DNA of 64,000 bases from Amylostereum areolatum (Eukaryota; Basidiomycota; Agaricomycetes; Russulales; Stereaceae): the NCBI GenBank assembly GCA_012932865.1, contig SAXG01000020.1, positions 496,001-560,000 on the forward strand. Direction: 5' to 3'. The translations under genes were made by a program, and so were the position numbers. Under the pieces are notes generated by a model. The model was not told the DNA's origin and made no database searches. It was given only the letters and a program-made list of their open reading frames with translations. Below, piece after piece: positions 1-10,155 of this stretch (the stretch's first letter is position 1; each line of letters opens with the position of its first letter).

Positions 1-566
1 CGGCTACTTGAACTAGCCTTCGTCACCTTCGAAAGCGTCCTCATCAGCATTGGACAGGGCCTGACGGAGCGGTCTACAACCAGTGTCGATCTTGCCGGGG
101 ACTTATAATATCCTTTGTAGCAATATCCTTCTAGTCGATATGCAGACACAGTATAGTGCCCCGGGTTGCAAGGTCAATGTGGCCGGCCTCGTAGATCTAG
201 ATCTAGATGACTTCAAGATTCATGCACTTACAATAAGTTTGTTATGGATCATGGATGATTCTTGGGGACCCTGGCATTGAGGTCCGAATAGAAATGAAGG
301 GTCATTGAGACGCTTACCAGAGTAAGGTATTCTGGAGTACGGTTGATACAGTGATTAGCTAACCCCATCTAGGAGCACATTTGATATCACTGTTACACGC
401 CGTCTACAGTTTCATACAAACCAACTCTGGAGAATCTGCACCCCGAACAACTAGGTACGCCTGGGAAAGAGGAAAACCCGGTACACCTAGAAGTGAAAAA
501 CACATCTTTTCACGTCATTTGGTGCCCCTGAAGGAATAGGAGGTCACGCCAGTGGATCCGGTGCTC

Positions 567-1146
567 CTAAATGTTCTCGTTAGTATGGATTTCAAGTGAT
601 AGATGAATAGAACTAAAACTGACCAGGCTTGCGAGGTTTACCGTGATATTGGAGTAGAAGACGTTGCAAAATTTCACAAGACAGAGAAGGATAAGGTTAG
701 CTGCCAGAGGGACAGAGGGTGTGATGTCCTCAGCACGTAAATTCAATTCACTGACAATCTCCAGGGTTTGCAAAGCCCAGCCAAGCCGCCTGAATGACCA
801 ATGAGGCGTAGCCAGCATTCCCTGAGAGATAGGAACACATTAATGGAAAAGAACCCAGGAGAACTCACTGATTGTATCCGTTGATTGGCACCGTGGACAA
901 GTTCTGCAACTACAATGCCTGAAACCAAAAAAATGAAATCAGTGAGTAAAATACAGAATGATACAGACAGACACACCAAGATACGGGAAGGGCCCAGTGG
1001 GGGTTACCGGAAGGAACAGGTTGTATTGAAACTCCATGGCTGCCCATATTTCTTGTCCTAGGCCTGCAGCAAACATCAATCGCTCTTGATACAGAAGCAC
1101 CGGTAAGCCGCGACGAGAATAAGATGCAGATTGAATGCCATAACAT
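567..1146 (-). pseudogene. Possible degraded spliced gene, unrecognised
   Basis: No function is recognised. Reading the minus strand there are short open stretches with intron-like borders: an exon-like piece near 1095-1005 (peptide containing FAAGLGQEIWAAMEFQYNLF), a piece near 918-870 (GIVVAELVHGANQRI) and one near 832-760 (GNAGYASLVIQAAWLGFA), separated by stretches starting GT and ending AG. The frames of the first two pieces do not join cleanly, so this is at best a relic. The same stretch is present in D2 at 25554-26133. The rest of 1-1162 shows nothing that can be supported as a gene. Confidence 0.22.
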
Positions 1147-1162
1147 TACCTGATGTTGTTTT

Positions 1163-1613
1163 TGTTGAAGTCGCAGTTGAAGGGGCTAGCCAACTAGCTA
1201 GAGACGCTCAGAACTGACACAAACAGTGGATTGCTGCAGCACAGAATGAGCGACTTAGAAACAAGACAGAAACAAGCAAAGGGCATACCTGCAGCACAGA
1301 ATGAGCGAGTGAGGAGGAGCAGACGCGTGTGGCTGCAGGTAGAGGCCACGGAGCGTGGGAGGAAACTCGGAATAAGCCGAGAATCGCCCTAAAGCGGCAA
1401 CTAACTCGAAACTGAAGCTAGGGAAGCTAGCTCAGGCTGAACTACAGTAAGTACAGTACAATAGCGAACAGTGGGTGAAGTGGAGAGGGCATGTGAGTGT
1501 ATAGACGCGGAATGAGGCGATAAGAGGGTGAATGGAGCGGAATAGAAGCGAATAGAACGGAGATAGGACGGAATAAAGGCGTAGAAATCAGACATAAAGG
1601 AATATCTTCAACA
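1163..1613 (-). mobile_element. Solo copia LTR S1 with GTTTT target duplication
   Basis: A full 451-bp LTR of the resident copia family in reverse orientation, starting TGTTGAAGTCGCAG and ending ATATCTTCAACA. It is flanked by a perfect 5-bp direct repeat GTTTT (1158-1162 and 1614-1618), so a complete element integrated here and was later reduced to one LTR by LTR-LTR recombination. The same solo LTR with the same flanks sits at 26150-26600 in D2, so it predates the duplication. Confidence 0.95.
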
Positions 1614-2150
1614 GTTTTGATCTTTCTGAGCCATTTTCCGATCCTACTAACGTTGGGATGGGTCATTGTATGGACGTTCGCAGATGGATGGATGAGAAGA
1701 GAGGCAGGGTGCGAGAAGCCTGCCTATTGATACCTATCTGATGAGGGCATGTAGGCCAAGAATGGAACAACACTACAATGGGGTCTTCTCACACTTCTCC
1801 ACAATGAGTTTTCAGGTATGCGAGAAGGATGCGACGGCAGGGCAAGGTTCTCCAGGGCTATTTCTCCCTCGGGACTTTTCCCACGGCAATTTACCCACGG
1901 AATTTCTCTTGCAGTGTTTTTCCCCCCTCCGAATATATGTGGATTATCTTGCTTGTCTTGCAAGGTCTCTTGCACCCCTATAATCCAGGAATGGCCACTA
2001 GCACTGACACCTTCATATGTGGACAAAATATCCTATACCAGGTTCCATACACACTGCAACTCCTTCTTCCTCGACCGATCATGGAAAGGGCTGCATACAC
2101 CATTCTAGAGAGGTCGCAAAACTATGCAAGATACCCTGACACCACTAACT
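1614..2150. other. Non-coding stretch holding the C4 and C5 empty sites
   Basis: No gene is supported here. It preserves the pre-insertion targets of two copia elements found in D2: GCAGG at 1704-1708, where C4 integrated in the other copy, and TCTCC at 1796-1800, where C5 integrated. The open frames across it are short and have no recognisable domain. Confidence 0.8.
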
Positions 2151-2205
2151 GGTCTCGTCTTCAACTCGCTGGCAAGATGCATGCCGACCCGTTCCCCTCC
2201 TCTGC
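2151..2205 (+). pseudogene. Copia integrase-region scrap
   Basis: A 55-bp piece of the copia polyprotein gene: the codons for a GLVFNS-like stretch are joined to LAGKMHADPFPSS, with the intervening Cys-containing stretch present in C3 near 20135-20170 missing. It abuts an LTR directly. The duplicate is at 35243-35297. Confidence 0.75.
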
Positions 2206-2567
2206 TGTTGAAGATATTCATTTATGTCTGATTTCTACGCCTTTATTCCGTTCTATCTCCCTTCTATTTGCTTCTATTCCGCTCCATTCACCCTCTTATC
2301 GTCTCATTCCACGTCTATACCCTCACATGCCCTCTCCACTTCATCCACTGTTCGCTATTGTACTGTACTTACTGTAGTTCAGCCTGAGTTAGCTTCCCTA
2401 GCTTCAGTTTCGAGTTAGTTACCGCTTTAGGTCGATTCTCGGGCCTCTACTGCAGCCACACGCGCCTGCTCCTCCTCAATCGCTCATTCTGTGCTGCAAT
2501 CCATTGTTTGTGTCAGTTCTGAGCATCCCTAGCTAGTTGGCTAGCCCCTTCAACTGCGACTTCAACA
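2206..2567 (+). mobile_element. Copia LTR S2, internally deleted
   Basis: Starts TGTTGAAGATATTC and ends GACTTCAACA like the 451-bp family LTR but is only 362 bp. The loss includes the stretch between the two direct copies of the CGCTCATTCTGTGCTGCA motif found in full-length LTRs, and part of the stretch upstream. The flanks TCTGC and CTTTA do not match, so it is not a simple insertion. The D2 copy is at 35298-35659. Confidence 0.85.
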
Positions 2568-2971
2568 CTTTATACCGCAATCACTGAGGTTCACAGGCCT
2601 GTGGGCGGTGCCAATGTCGCCGTTGGTACCGTCTCCTACAGCACTAGAGTTTCTGCCTCTCAGGACAGCCAGAGGGGAGGTGCCAAAAAGCCACAGGATG
2701 ATGGGGGTGATTCAGTATGTTATCATAAGTGTCTCTGCGTGTACATTCACTAACTACATAACACCTCAAAGCCAGAGCCTAAAGACCAGCAGTCAGATGG
2801 ACCCATCATCAAACCAGAGCTGCAAGACGTCATAATTCTCGACACAGACTCGGATGATGCTGTGCCCACCCCCAGCCCCTCCGTTCCCAAACGCAAGAGC
2901 AGCCCCCAAGCTTGCCGCTTCCGAGGGAAAACTTCTCGCTGTACCCACCCCCAAGCCCATTGTCTCCAAGG
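2568..2971 (+). pseudogene. Gene fragment with SUMO-type motifs, unrecognised
   Basis: Two exon-like segments, 2568-2714 and 2772-2971, are joined in phase by a 57-bp intron (GTATGT...CTAAC...AAAG, 2715-2771). The second exon encodes a stretch with IKPE (2808-2819), a sumoylation-type site, followed after a few residues by VIILDTDSDD (2829-2858), which has the hydrophobic-then-acidic form of a SUMO-interacting motif; a Pro/Ser/Lys-rich tail follows. The frame reaches a stop at the start of a possible next donor (GTAAGT, 2972). The 5' side is cut by LTR S2 and the 3' side by another LTR, so only a fragment survives. The copy at 35660-36063 is essentially identical. The parent gene is not identified. 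Confidence 0.5.
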
Positions 2972-3002
2972 GTAAGTTTACAGCTGTAGTACCCACTGGC
3001 AC

Positions 3003-3382
3003 TGTTGAAGTCGCACTAGCCTACTAGCTAGGGACGCACAGAACTGACACAAATAGTGGATTGCTGAGAGACAAGACAGAAATGAGCAAGGGGCATACCT
3101 GCAGGACAGAATGAGCGAGTGAGGAGGAGCAGACGCGTGTGGCTGCAGGTAGAGGCCACGGAGCGTGGGAGGAAACTCGGAATAAGCCGAGAATCGCCCT
3201 AAAGCGGTAACTAACTTGAAACTGAGGCTAGGGAAGCTAACTCAGGCTGAACTACAGTAAGTACAGTACAAGTGGGTACAGTTGGTGAAGTGGAGAGGGC
3301 ATGTGAGGGTATAGACGCGGAAAGAAGGGAGATAGAACGGAATAAAGGCGTAGAAATCAGACATAAATGAATATCTTCAACA
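3003..3382 (-). mobile_element. Copia LTR, 380 bp, at the D1/palindrome junction
   Basis: A shortened copia LTR in reverse orientation, from TGTTGAAGTCGCAC to ATCTTCAACA. It is the 3' LTR position for the minus-strand copia C1, but its outer flank (GGCAC) does not match the flank of C1's 5' LTR (CAATG), and the same LTR with the same left flank recurs in D2 at 36095-36474. It therefore belongs to the duplicated block, and C1 was joined to it by recombination. Confidence 0.85.
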
Positions 3383-3401
3383 CTCCCCCGTGATGAGACG
3401 C

Positions 3402-6400
3402 CTACTCGAGTCCCATCATCTCCCTGCAGCGCACAACGCGCTCCCGAGGCAGCGCCTTTGTCAGGATGTCGGCCGGCATCTCGTTTGTCCCCACAAACTT
3501 GAGAACAATCCGGCCGGCCTCCACTTCGTCTCGCAGCCAGTAGAAACGAAGGTCGAGGTGCTTCATGCGTCCATGATGTTCGGGATTCTTCGAGACGTTG
3601 ATAGACGACTGGTTGTCCGAGTACAGGAGCGAAGCGCCCTCGACTGTGTAGCCAAACTCAGAGAGCAGGTTGCGCATCCAGACGATCTCCTTGCCAGCCT
3701 CGAGGCAGCAATGTACTCCGCCTCGGTCGTCGACTGTGCGACGAGCGATTGGAGGCGAGAGCTCCAGCTGACAGCGCCAGAACCGATCCGGACGAGATAC
3801 CCGCCTGTGGAGCGGCCATTGTCGATGTTTCTGCCGTGGTCCGAGTCTGTGAAGGTGGTGAACAGCTCGGAGTCGTCGGTCGGCCTGTACACGAGCTTCA
3901 AGTCCTTCGTACCCTGGAGGTACTTGAACAGATGCTGGACGGCGCGCCAATGCTGAGGACCTGGGTCCGAAATGAAGCGGCACAGATTGGAGACGGTGTA
4001 GGCGATGTCTGGACGGGTCGCAGTCGCGATGTAGAGCAGGGAACCGACGGCGCTGCCATAGGGCACCTTCTGCATGAATGCGTGCTCCGACGCGTTCTGG
4101 GGCGACATAGCCTTCGTCAGACGCGAGCCAGGAAGCATGGGCGTGGTGACAGGGTGGCAGTCGGCATGGTTGTAGCGTGCAAGCGTGTCGACGATGTACT
4201 GGCGCTGGGAGAGGAAGAGGGTGCGCAGAGAGCGGTCTCGAGTGATGTGGATGCCGAGGAGGAAGGAGGTGGGGCCGAGATCTCGCAGCTTGAAGTGCGT
4301 GCGAAGAGTGGCGATGATCTCGTCGAGAACAGGCTCCGAATTCGACGCTAGGGTCCCATCGTCGACGAAGACAGGGAGGAGAACGCGCACAGCGTCGCGC
4401 TGAAGCACATAGATCGACGCGTCGCTGTAGATGCAGCGGAATCCCATCTTGTCGCACAGGACCTCCATCAGCTTGATCTTCCACAGGCGAGCGGCCTGCT
4501 TGAGGCCATAGATCGACTTCTGCAGCTTGCAGACCGCGCCAGGAGGACCCTCCTCGAAGCCCTCAGGCTGCTTCATGTAGACCTCCGCATCGAGGTCGCC
4601 ATTGATGAAGGCATGGGAGATGTCGATGGAGCGCAGGTGGAGATCCTCGACGGCGGCGAGGGCGAGGACAGTGCGAATGGCCTGGAACTTGGCAGTGGGA
4701 GCGAAGGTCTCGAAGTAGTCGAAGCCAGGACGCTGGGCAAAGCCCTTGGCGACGACGCGCGCCTTGTAGCGCTCGATGGAGCCGTCCTCCTTGCGCTTGA
4801 CCTTGAAGACCCAGCGCGATGCGACAGCGTGCGCGCCAGGGGGAAGGGAAGCGATAGACCAGGTGCCATTGGCTGCATGCGCGTCGAGCTCCTCTCTGCA
4901 CGCTGCAAGCCACATCTCCGCGTCCGGACGTTGCATAGCCTGCCGGTAGGAGAGCGGCTCGCCGTCTGCGGATAGCAGGGCGGTCTCCAACGCGGTGTGG
5001 ATGGCAAAGGCGGCCTCAGGCGTCTCCTGCGCGAAGTAGACGTCGTCATTCGCCCACGGCTCAGGAGAGTCCCTATGAGCGTCCTCCTCGTCGGATTCGA
5101 CTGCAGGAAGCGGCTCGCGCACTTTTGCCTTGGAGGGCACTGGTTGAGGCTGCCAGCTGTTCGATCGCGCCTTGACAACGGCGTCGCGCGTGCTACGGCG
5201 CAGAGGACCGGTGGGCGAAGCGGCGCGCTTCCTCCCTCGAGGAGCAGGCCGCGAAGGCTCGAGGAGCAGGCCGCGAAGGACCCGCATGTGGAGAGGGAGG
5301 TGCAGGATCGGCTTCAGGCGGCGCAGGAGCGGGATCGGCCGCATCCTGATCAACATCATGCTCGTGCTCATCAGCAGGTGGAGCTGGAGGCTGAACAGGC
5401 TCGTCTTGCTCAGCAGAGGATGAGTCGTCGTCTCCCCCGGCATCCAGCGCCGGCTGAGAGGGAGCGGGCTCCGATGGGGGCGAAGGAGGGAAGAGGGGAG
5501 CGGAACGCGAGGGCAGGAGCGGCTTGTTGAGCCTGGAGCGAGGGAAATCGCGCTCATCAAAGTCTGCGCGCTCGCAAATGATGACCTTCTTCGCTATAGG
5601 GTCCCAGAACTTCCAACCTTTGTACCCCTCCGATACCCGATGAAGGCGGCCTTCACCATGTGCGGCTGCAGGCCCTTGCGCTTGTCGCGCTGGACGTGGA
5701 CGTATGCGGTGCATCCCCACACGCGCAGACGACTCACATCCGGCTTGGACCCGTGCCAGAGCTCAAAGGGCGTGGTGTGCGCCTTGATAGCGGCGGTGGG
5801 GAGGCGGTTGCGGACGTGGATGTAGGCACTGAGCGCTTCTCCCCAGAAAGACGCAGGCAGGCCGGACTCCACAAGCATCGCAGTGATGCCCTCCTCAATG
5901 GTGCGATTCGCGCGCTCCGCCACGCCGTTCTGCTGCGGGCGATTGCGCGTCGTATGACGGCGCTCGATCCCGTGCAGCGAACAGAACTCGTCCATGTTGC
6001 GACCCATGTATTCGCCCCCCTTGTCGTCCTGCAGCGCGAGCAGCTTCTCGCCTGTCTGCTTCTCGGCCCACGCTTTGAAGTCCTTGAACGCCTCGTACTG
6101 GTCCAACTTCTTGCGAAGCAGGTAGACGGCGTAGAAACGCGAGGCTGCGTCGATGTAGAGGACCCAGTAGCGATAGCCAGAGGCGGTGCGGACTGGAAGC
6201 GGACCGTGCAGGTCGGAGTGGACGAGGGCGAGGCGCTTTGTGTAGACGGTGGTAGAGGAGGGGAACGGGTCCGCGTGCATCTTGCCAGCGAGGCAGGGCT
6301 CGCAGATAGGGTCGGGCTTCTCCAACGAGTTGAAGACGAGACCGGTGACGAGGTTCTCGCGCACTATGCGCTGGAGACCGGCGTGGTTGAAGTGCGCAAG

Positions 6401-7734
6401 GCGGCGGTGCCATAGGGACGCGTCGAGAGGCGTAGAGGCGGCAAGCGCAGCGGAAAGGGCGTAGTGCGACGCTGTAGAGGTGGAACCGTCGAGATAGGCG
6501 GTGTTCGCGTCGTTGATCGTTGCAGTGAGCCACACTGCGCCGTCCTTAGCGAAGGAGACGCGGCTCCCCTTGATGGTGACGACGAACGCCTTATGCTTCG
6601 CAAGGTAGAGGACAGAGAGGAGATTATTGCGAAGATGGGGAACATGGAGGACTCTAGTAAACTCGACGGCGCCCTGCGCCTTTCCTGCTACAACCCGATT
6701 GAACACCACTGAGCTGACTCCTGCACTGTACACCGTCTTTCCGTCTGCGAGGCGAATGGGCGTGCGAAGGGGACGATAGGAGGTGAAGAAGTGGCGATGC
6801 GGGGTCATATGAGACGTGGCGCCGGTGTCTGCATTCCAATCGACGTCAGCATCGAGCTGCAGCGGCGAGAGGGGGTCGGAAGGAGCGACACTTGCGGATG
6901 CAGCGCTGCCAGCGTGTTCGCCAGCAGGATTGAAGCCATCAGACGACGACGACGCGGCGTTGGCCTTGTCCCCAAGGCGAGCGCGCAGGTCCTTGATCTG
7001 CTTCTGGTAGCAGGTCTTCTCCTCGTGCCCGCTCTTCTTGCAGAACGCGCAAGTGAGACGTGGACGCGAGGACTGCCCCTTGGCCTTGCCAGGCGCGCCA
7101 GAGGACGACGCACTGAGCGCAGACGAGGCGTCCGGCTTGAAGAACTCAGGGTTGCGCTCCCTGTTGGTCTCCTCGCGCACAAACGCGTCCTTGACGCTGT
7201 CAGGGTCGAGCTTCTCGAGCAGGAGGAGGGAGGAGACGAAGGAGGAGTACTCCGAGGGCAGGGCGCGGATGTACGCCATGGTGGTGAGCTCCTTGTCGAG
7301 CTCCTCGAGAGACGCAGGGCGAAGGGAGCGAATGCGACGCATAGCATCGTCCACTCGCGTCGCCATAGCGAGCAGGGACTCGTCCTCCTTCTTGCGGACA
7401 TTGAAGAGGTCGTCATACGCGTTGAAACGCGCACCAGGCGCCTTCTTGACGTGCAGCGCCTCGAGCTTCGTCCACATAGCAGGGGCGTCGCGCCTAAGGT
7501 CGTCCACAGGACCTCGCTGGTCCTTGGAGATGAGGAGGTAAATCGCACCCCCAGCCTTGGAGCAGATCGAGGTGTACTCCTTGAGGGCGGCAGCAGCAGT
7601 ATCCGCCGGCTTGGACGTCTCCCCCAGCACTACAGCGTCCCAGCCCTTGGTCTGGAGCCAGGCTAGTACCTCGTTGACCAGTCCTTGTAGTTTTGGCCGG
7701 TAAGAGCGTCGATTTTGGGGATAGAGTCGGACAT
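3402..7734 (-). pseudogene. Copia C1 gag-pol, frameshifted
   Basis: Minus-strand Ty1/copia polyprotein gene equivalent to the intact C3 and C4 genes: Gag with a CCHC knuckle, DTGA protease, DD35E integrase, FVDD reverse transcriptase and RNase H are all recognisable. It is dead: single-base losses shift the frame near 7675 (just after the NYKDWS stretch at the N-terminus), near 5634 (FIGYPEGYKG stretch) and near 3702 (YIAAVEAGK stretch). The last two are shared with C2; the first is private to C1. A short tandem duplication near 5235-5285 in the Pro/Ala-rich linker is also shared with C2 and absent from C3. The start was taken at the MSDSIPK codon because all intact copies agree from there. 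Confidence 0.92.
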
Positions 7735-8441
7735 AGTGAGGAATTGGAGAGGATATGCGCAAAAAGCGACGATTTGGACGAGCAGAGGTTCGAGGGGGCG
7801 CCGAGGGCGAAGGGATAGGGCGATGGGGGCGGTTACGACGGCGATGGGGAGGGTGGATGGTCTAGATGGAGGCCTGAAGAGCGCGTACCGATAGCACAAC
7901 ACGATGGGGAGCTACACTCGTCCGATCCCAAGGCGAAAATTTCTCGAAACAGCCTCCTGCAAACAACGAGCTCCTGAGGGCGAACGGCTTGAGCGACGGC
8001 TACCGCGTTTGGCGAGGGCGTAGGTACGGTGGTAGGGAGGGCTGACGCGAAGCGAGGGAGCAAACGGTTGAAGGGGCGCTGAGGACGCCTTTGATGTTGG
8101 TGGGAGGAGGAGGAGGAAGCGTCGCAGGCTGTGGAGGCGCAACGACAAAAGCGACGGCCTTGGGGCTTGGCACGAAGTTGGATAGGGAGTAGTAGGTGCG
8201 GAATATGCAAGGGCGAGGCGAACGGATGAAGCGGTGTTGCGTGCGCGCTTGATGTTGCGAAATGCGCGCCCTGGAGGATGGGGATGGCGTTGGGAGGCGA
8301 CGGATGGGTTGTTCGACTCGAAACTCGAGGGCTGGGGCCTCTAGGGATGGTAGGAGAGGTGTGTAGAAGGACGAGGCGAGGGGGGTGCTGTGAGGCGAGA
8401 TAAAAGCGATGGGTGTTGGCTAGAGCGCAGGGCCCATAACC
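7735..8441 (-). other. Copia C1 leader and half-tRNA primer-binding site
   Basis: Untranslated leader of C1, GC-rich on the element strand. Directly against the 5' LTR (8423-8441) is a 19-base site reading GGTTATGGGCCCTGCGCTC on the element strand. This is complementary to the D-arm edge and anticodon stem-loop of initiator tRNA-Met (anticodon CAT), not to a tRNA 3' end. Open frames in the leader have no conserved start and are probably chance. Confidence 0.75.
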
Positions 8442-8892
8442 TGTTGAAGTCGCAGTTGAAGGGGCTAGCCAACTAGCTAGGGACGCTCAGAACTGACACA
8501 AACAGTGGATTGCTGCAGCACAGAATGAGCGACTGAGAAACAAGACAGAAACAAGCAAAGGGCATACCTGCAGGATAGAATGAGCGACTGAGGAGGAGCA
8601 GACGCGTGTGGCTGCAGGTAGAGGCCACGGAGCGTGGGAGGAAACTCGGAATAAGCCGAGAATCGCCCTAAAGCGGTAACTAACTCGAAACTGAAGCTAG
8701 GGAAGCTAGCTCAGGCTGAACTACAGTAAGTACAGTACAATAGCGAACAGTGGGTGAAGTGGAGAGGGCATGTGAGGGTATAGACGCGGAATGAGACGAT
8801 AATAGGGTGAATGGAGCGGAATAGAAGCGAATAGAACGGAGATAGAACGGAATAAAGGCGTAGAAATCAGACATAAATGAATATCTTCAACA
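8442..8892 (-). mobile_element. Copia C1 5' LTR
   Basis: Full 451-bp LTR, mirror image of the C2 5' LTR at 11382-11832. Its outer flank CAATG is the reverse complement of the CATTG beside C2, as expected if the two were copied as one inverted block. Confidence 0.93.
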
Positions 8893-9846
8893 CAATGTCC
8901 ACACTCGGTAAAATCACAAATGACACCACTATGTGATAGTGAAGCCTCTATTGTATATATACTACACATCAGAACCATGTATGATAGCCCTTTGCCTTGC
9001 GCACAGCCCGAACACGATCCTCCATCTTTCCAGTATGCTTCTGGATATCATCCACCGAAATCCCATCCCACATCTTCTGAGCAGCAACCCAAAGGTTCTC
9101 AATGGAGTTAAAGAAGCCAAGGGTGTTTGCAATACCCACATTGAGACGGTACCACAGCCACCCACCATCATCCCCTGACTTAAACCCTATTGAAACCTTG
9201 AGCTGTTGGATTCCAAGCTCCCGATGTGCATGCTTGGCTGGCTGCCTGGCTCGCATGCGCAGGGGCACCATCTTCAACCACAGCAATACAACGACCCTTG
9301 AGATGTGTTACATGATCATGAAAAGCCTTTAACGGGCCTTTCATGACCTGGTTAACATATTCTGTTGCCCCAAGCCCTCCTCGACCATTCTTCCCAACCA
9401 TCACCAAAAATAAATCCAGCCTCACAAGTGGACCCTTGACACCATCGACAAATAGCCCCCCACACCATGATCGATTTCCGGCCACTTCGAAAGGTTGGGG
9501 CGACACAGTCCATCAAATCTTGCTCACCAGGTCTCCTCGTCACCCACTTCTGTCCTAACTTTTCTCCCAGTTCCAACTTTGCCTCATCTGTCCAAATAAC
9601 CGAGCCCCAATCCCTCCCAGCATTCTCATGTGCTCATAGAATTCATTTCTGTGCAGTGGCCTTCAAGATGAAGGGCTTATACCGAGCAACATGGCGGTGA
9701 TAGCCCATGCCTCGTGCAACTGCTTGAACTTGTGAGAGCTTGCACCAGCCCAGGCGATTTGCAACCTGGCGGTAGGACTCGAAGCAATGATTGACGAGAT
9801 GCCAAATGATTTGACGGACACCATGAGCAGTCACAGCCTTTGGATG
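8893..9846 (-). pseudogene. Tc1/mariner transposase remnant M1
   Basis: Mirror copy of M2. The minus-strand frames encode, in pieces, a helix-turn-helix N-terminal region (VRQIIWHLVNHC, then HRHVARYKPFIL), a catalytic block WTDEAKLELGE, FRSGRKSIMVWGAI, VVEDGAPAH and a C-terminal SIENLW stretch, the order expected of a Tc1/mariner DDE transposase. Stops and frameshifts separate the blocks; for instance KATAQK is followed by TGA, then another TGA three codons on. The 5' end is cut at 9846, where sequence switches to the interior of a tRNA-bearing TRIM. One residue differs from M2 in the HTH region (Arg against His). Confidence 0.85.
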
Positions 9847-9847
9847 G

Positions 9848-10127
9848 GCCTTCATGATTACTGTTGGGCACAAGTGGCGAGTGCCTAAGATCACATCAGG
9901 CCTGGTCTTACGGGGGTGTGTTGAAATAAGGCTAAGCCCTGGCCTGTTGCACACAATCAGAGCTCGGTGATATCCTCTATATCAACTACCAACCTGTTCC
10001 CACTATCGGACAGGTAGCTCAGTTGGTTAGAGCACCCTTCTAGAATATGGGAGGTCCTGGGTTCAATCCCCGGCCAGTCCACTTTGTGTTTCACTTTATG
10101 ACTGAAGGTCCCTCTGTATTTTCAACA
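9848..10127 (+). mobile_element. tRNA-bearing TRIM, 5'-truncated copy
   Basis: Contains the last 70 or so bases of the 85-bp TRIM interior, including the polypurine core ACGGGGGTG, and a complete 209-bp LTR (9919-10127, TGTTGAAATAAGG...TTTTCAACA). The 5' LTR and primer-binding site are missing; mariner M1 abuts instead. The copy lies in the asymmetric centre of the large palindrome and so is present only once. Confidence 0.88.
10008..10081 (+). tRNA. tRNA-like sequence within TRIM LTR (anticodon AGA position)
   Basis: 74 bases fold as a class I tRNA: acceptor GGACAGG/CCAGTCC with one A-A mismatch, D arm GCTC..GAGC, anticodon stem CCCTT/ATGGG with one T-T mismatch, anticodon triplet AGA, 5-base variable loop, T arm CTGGG/CCCGG with loop TTCAATC, discriminator A. 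The A box TAGCTCAGTTGG and B box GGTTCAATCCC are intact. An AGA anticodon would read Ser codons, but the short variable loop is wrong for tRNA-Ser, so this is a tRNA-derived module of the element and not a supported host tRNA gene. Confidence 0.7.
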
Positions 10128-10155
10128 GATGATGCTGGGCTCAGGATCGAGTGTA

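Larger units (their letters stand above)
1..3382. repeat. Segmental duplication D1
   Basis: This block is repeated almost base for base further right as D2, in three pieces: 1-1708 matches 24988-26695, 1704-1800 matches 32636-32732, and 1796-3382 matches 34888-36474. The breaks in D2 are exactly two copia insertions, C4 and C5, so D1 is the uninterrupted version. Only scattered single-base differences were seen, for example near 3171, 3221 and 3368. The left edge of D1 lies outside the window. It carries a solo copia LTR, a copia scrap, a second LTR, a gene fragment and a third LTR, all older than the duplication because both copies have them. Confidence 0.93.

Noticed and set aside
1401..1595. 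A 64-codon frame beginning MSDFYAFI that recurs in nearly every copia LTR on the element strand
   Set aside because: It lies wholly inside the LTR and overlaps a second equally open frame, and it varies freely between copies. It is LTR sequence and not a gene.
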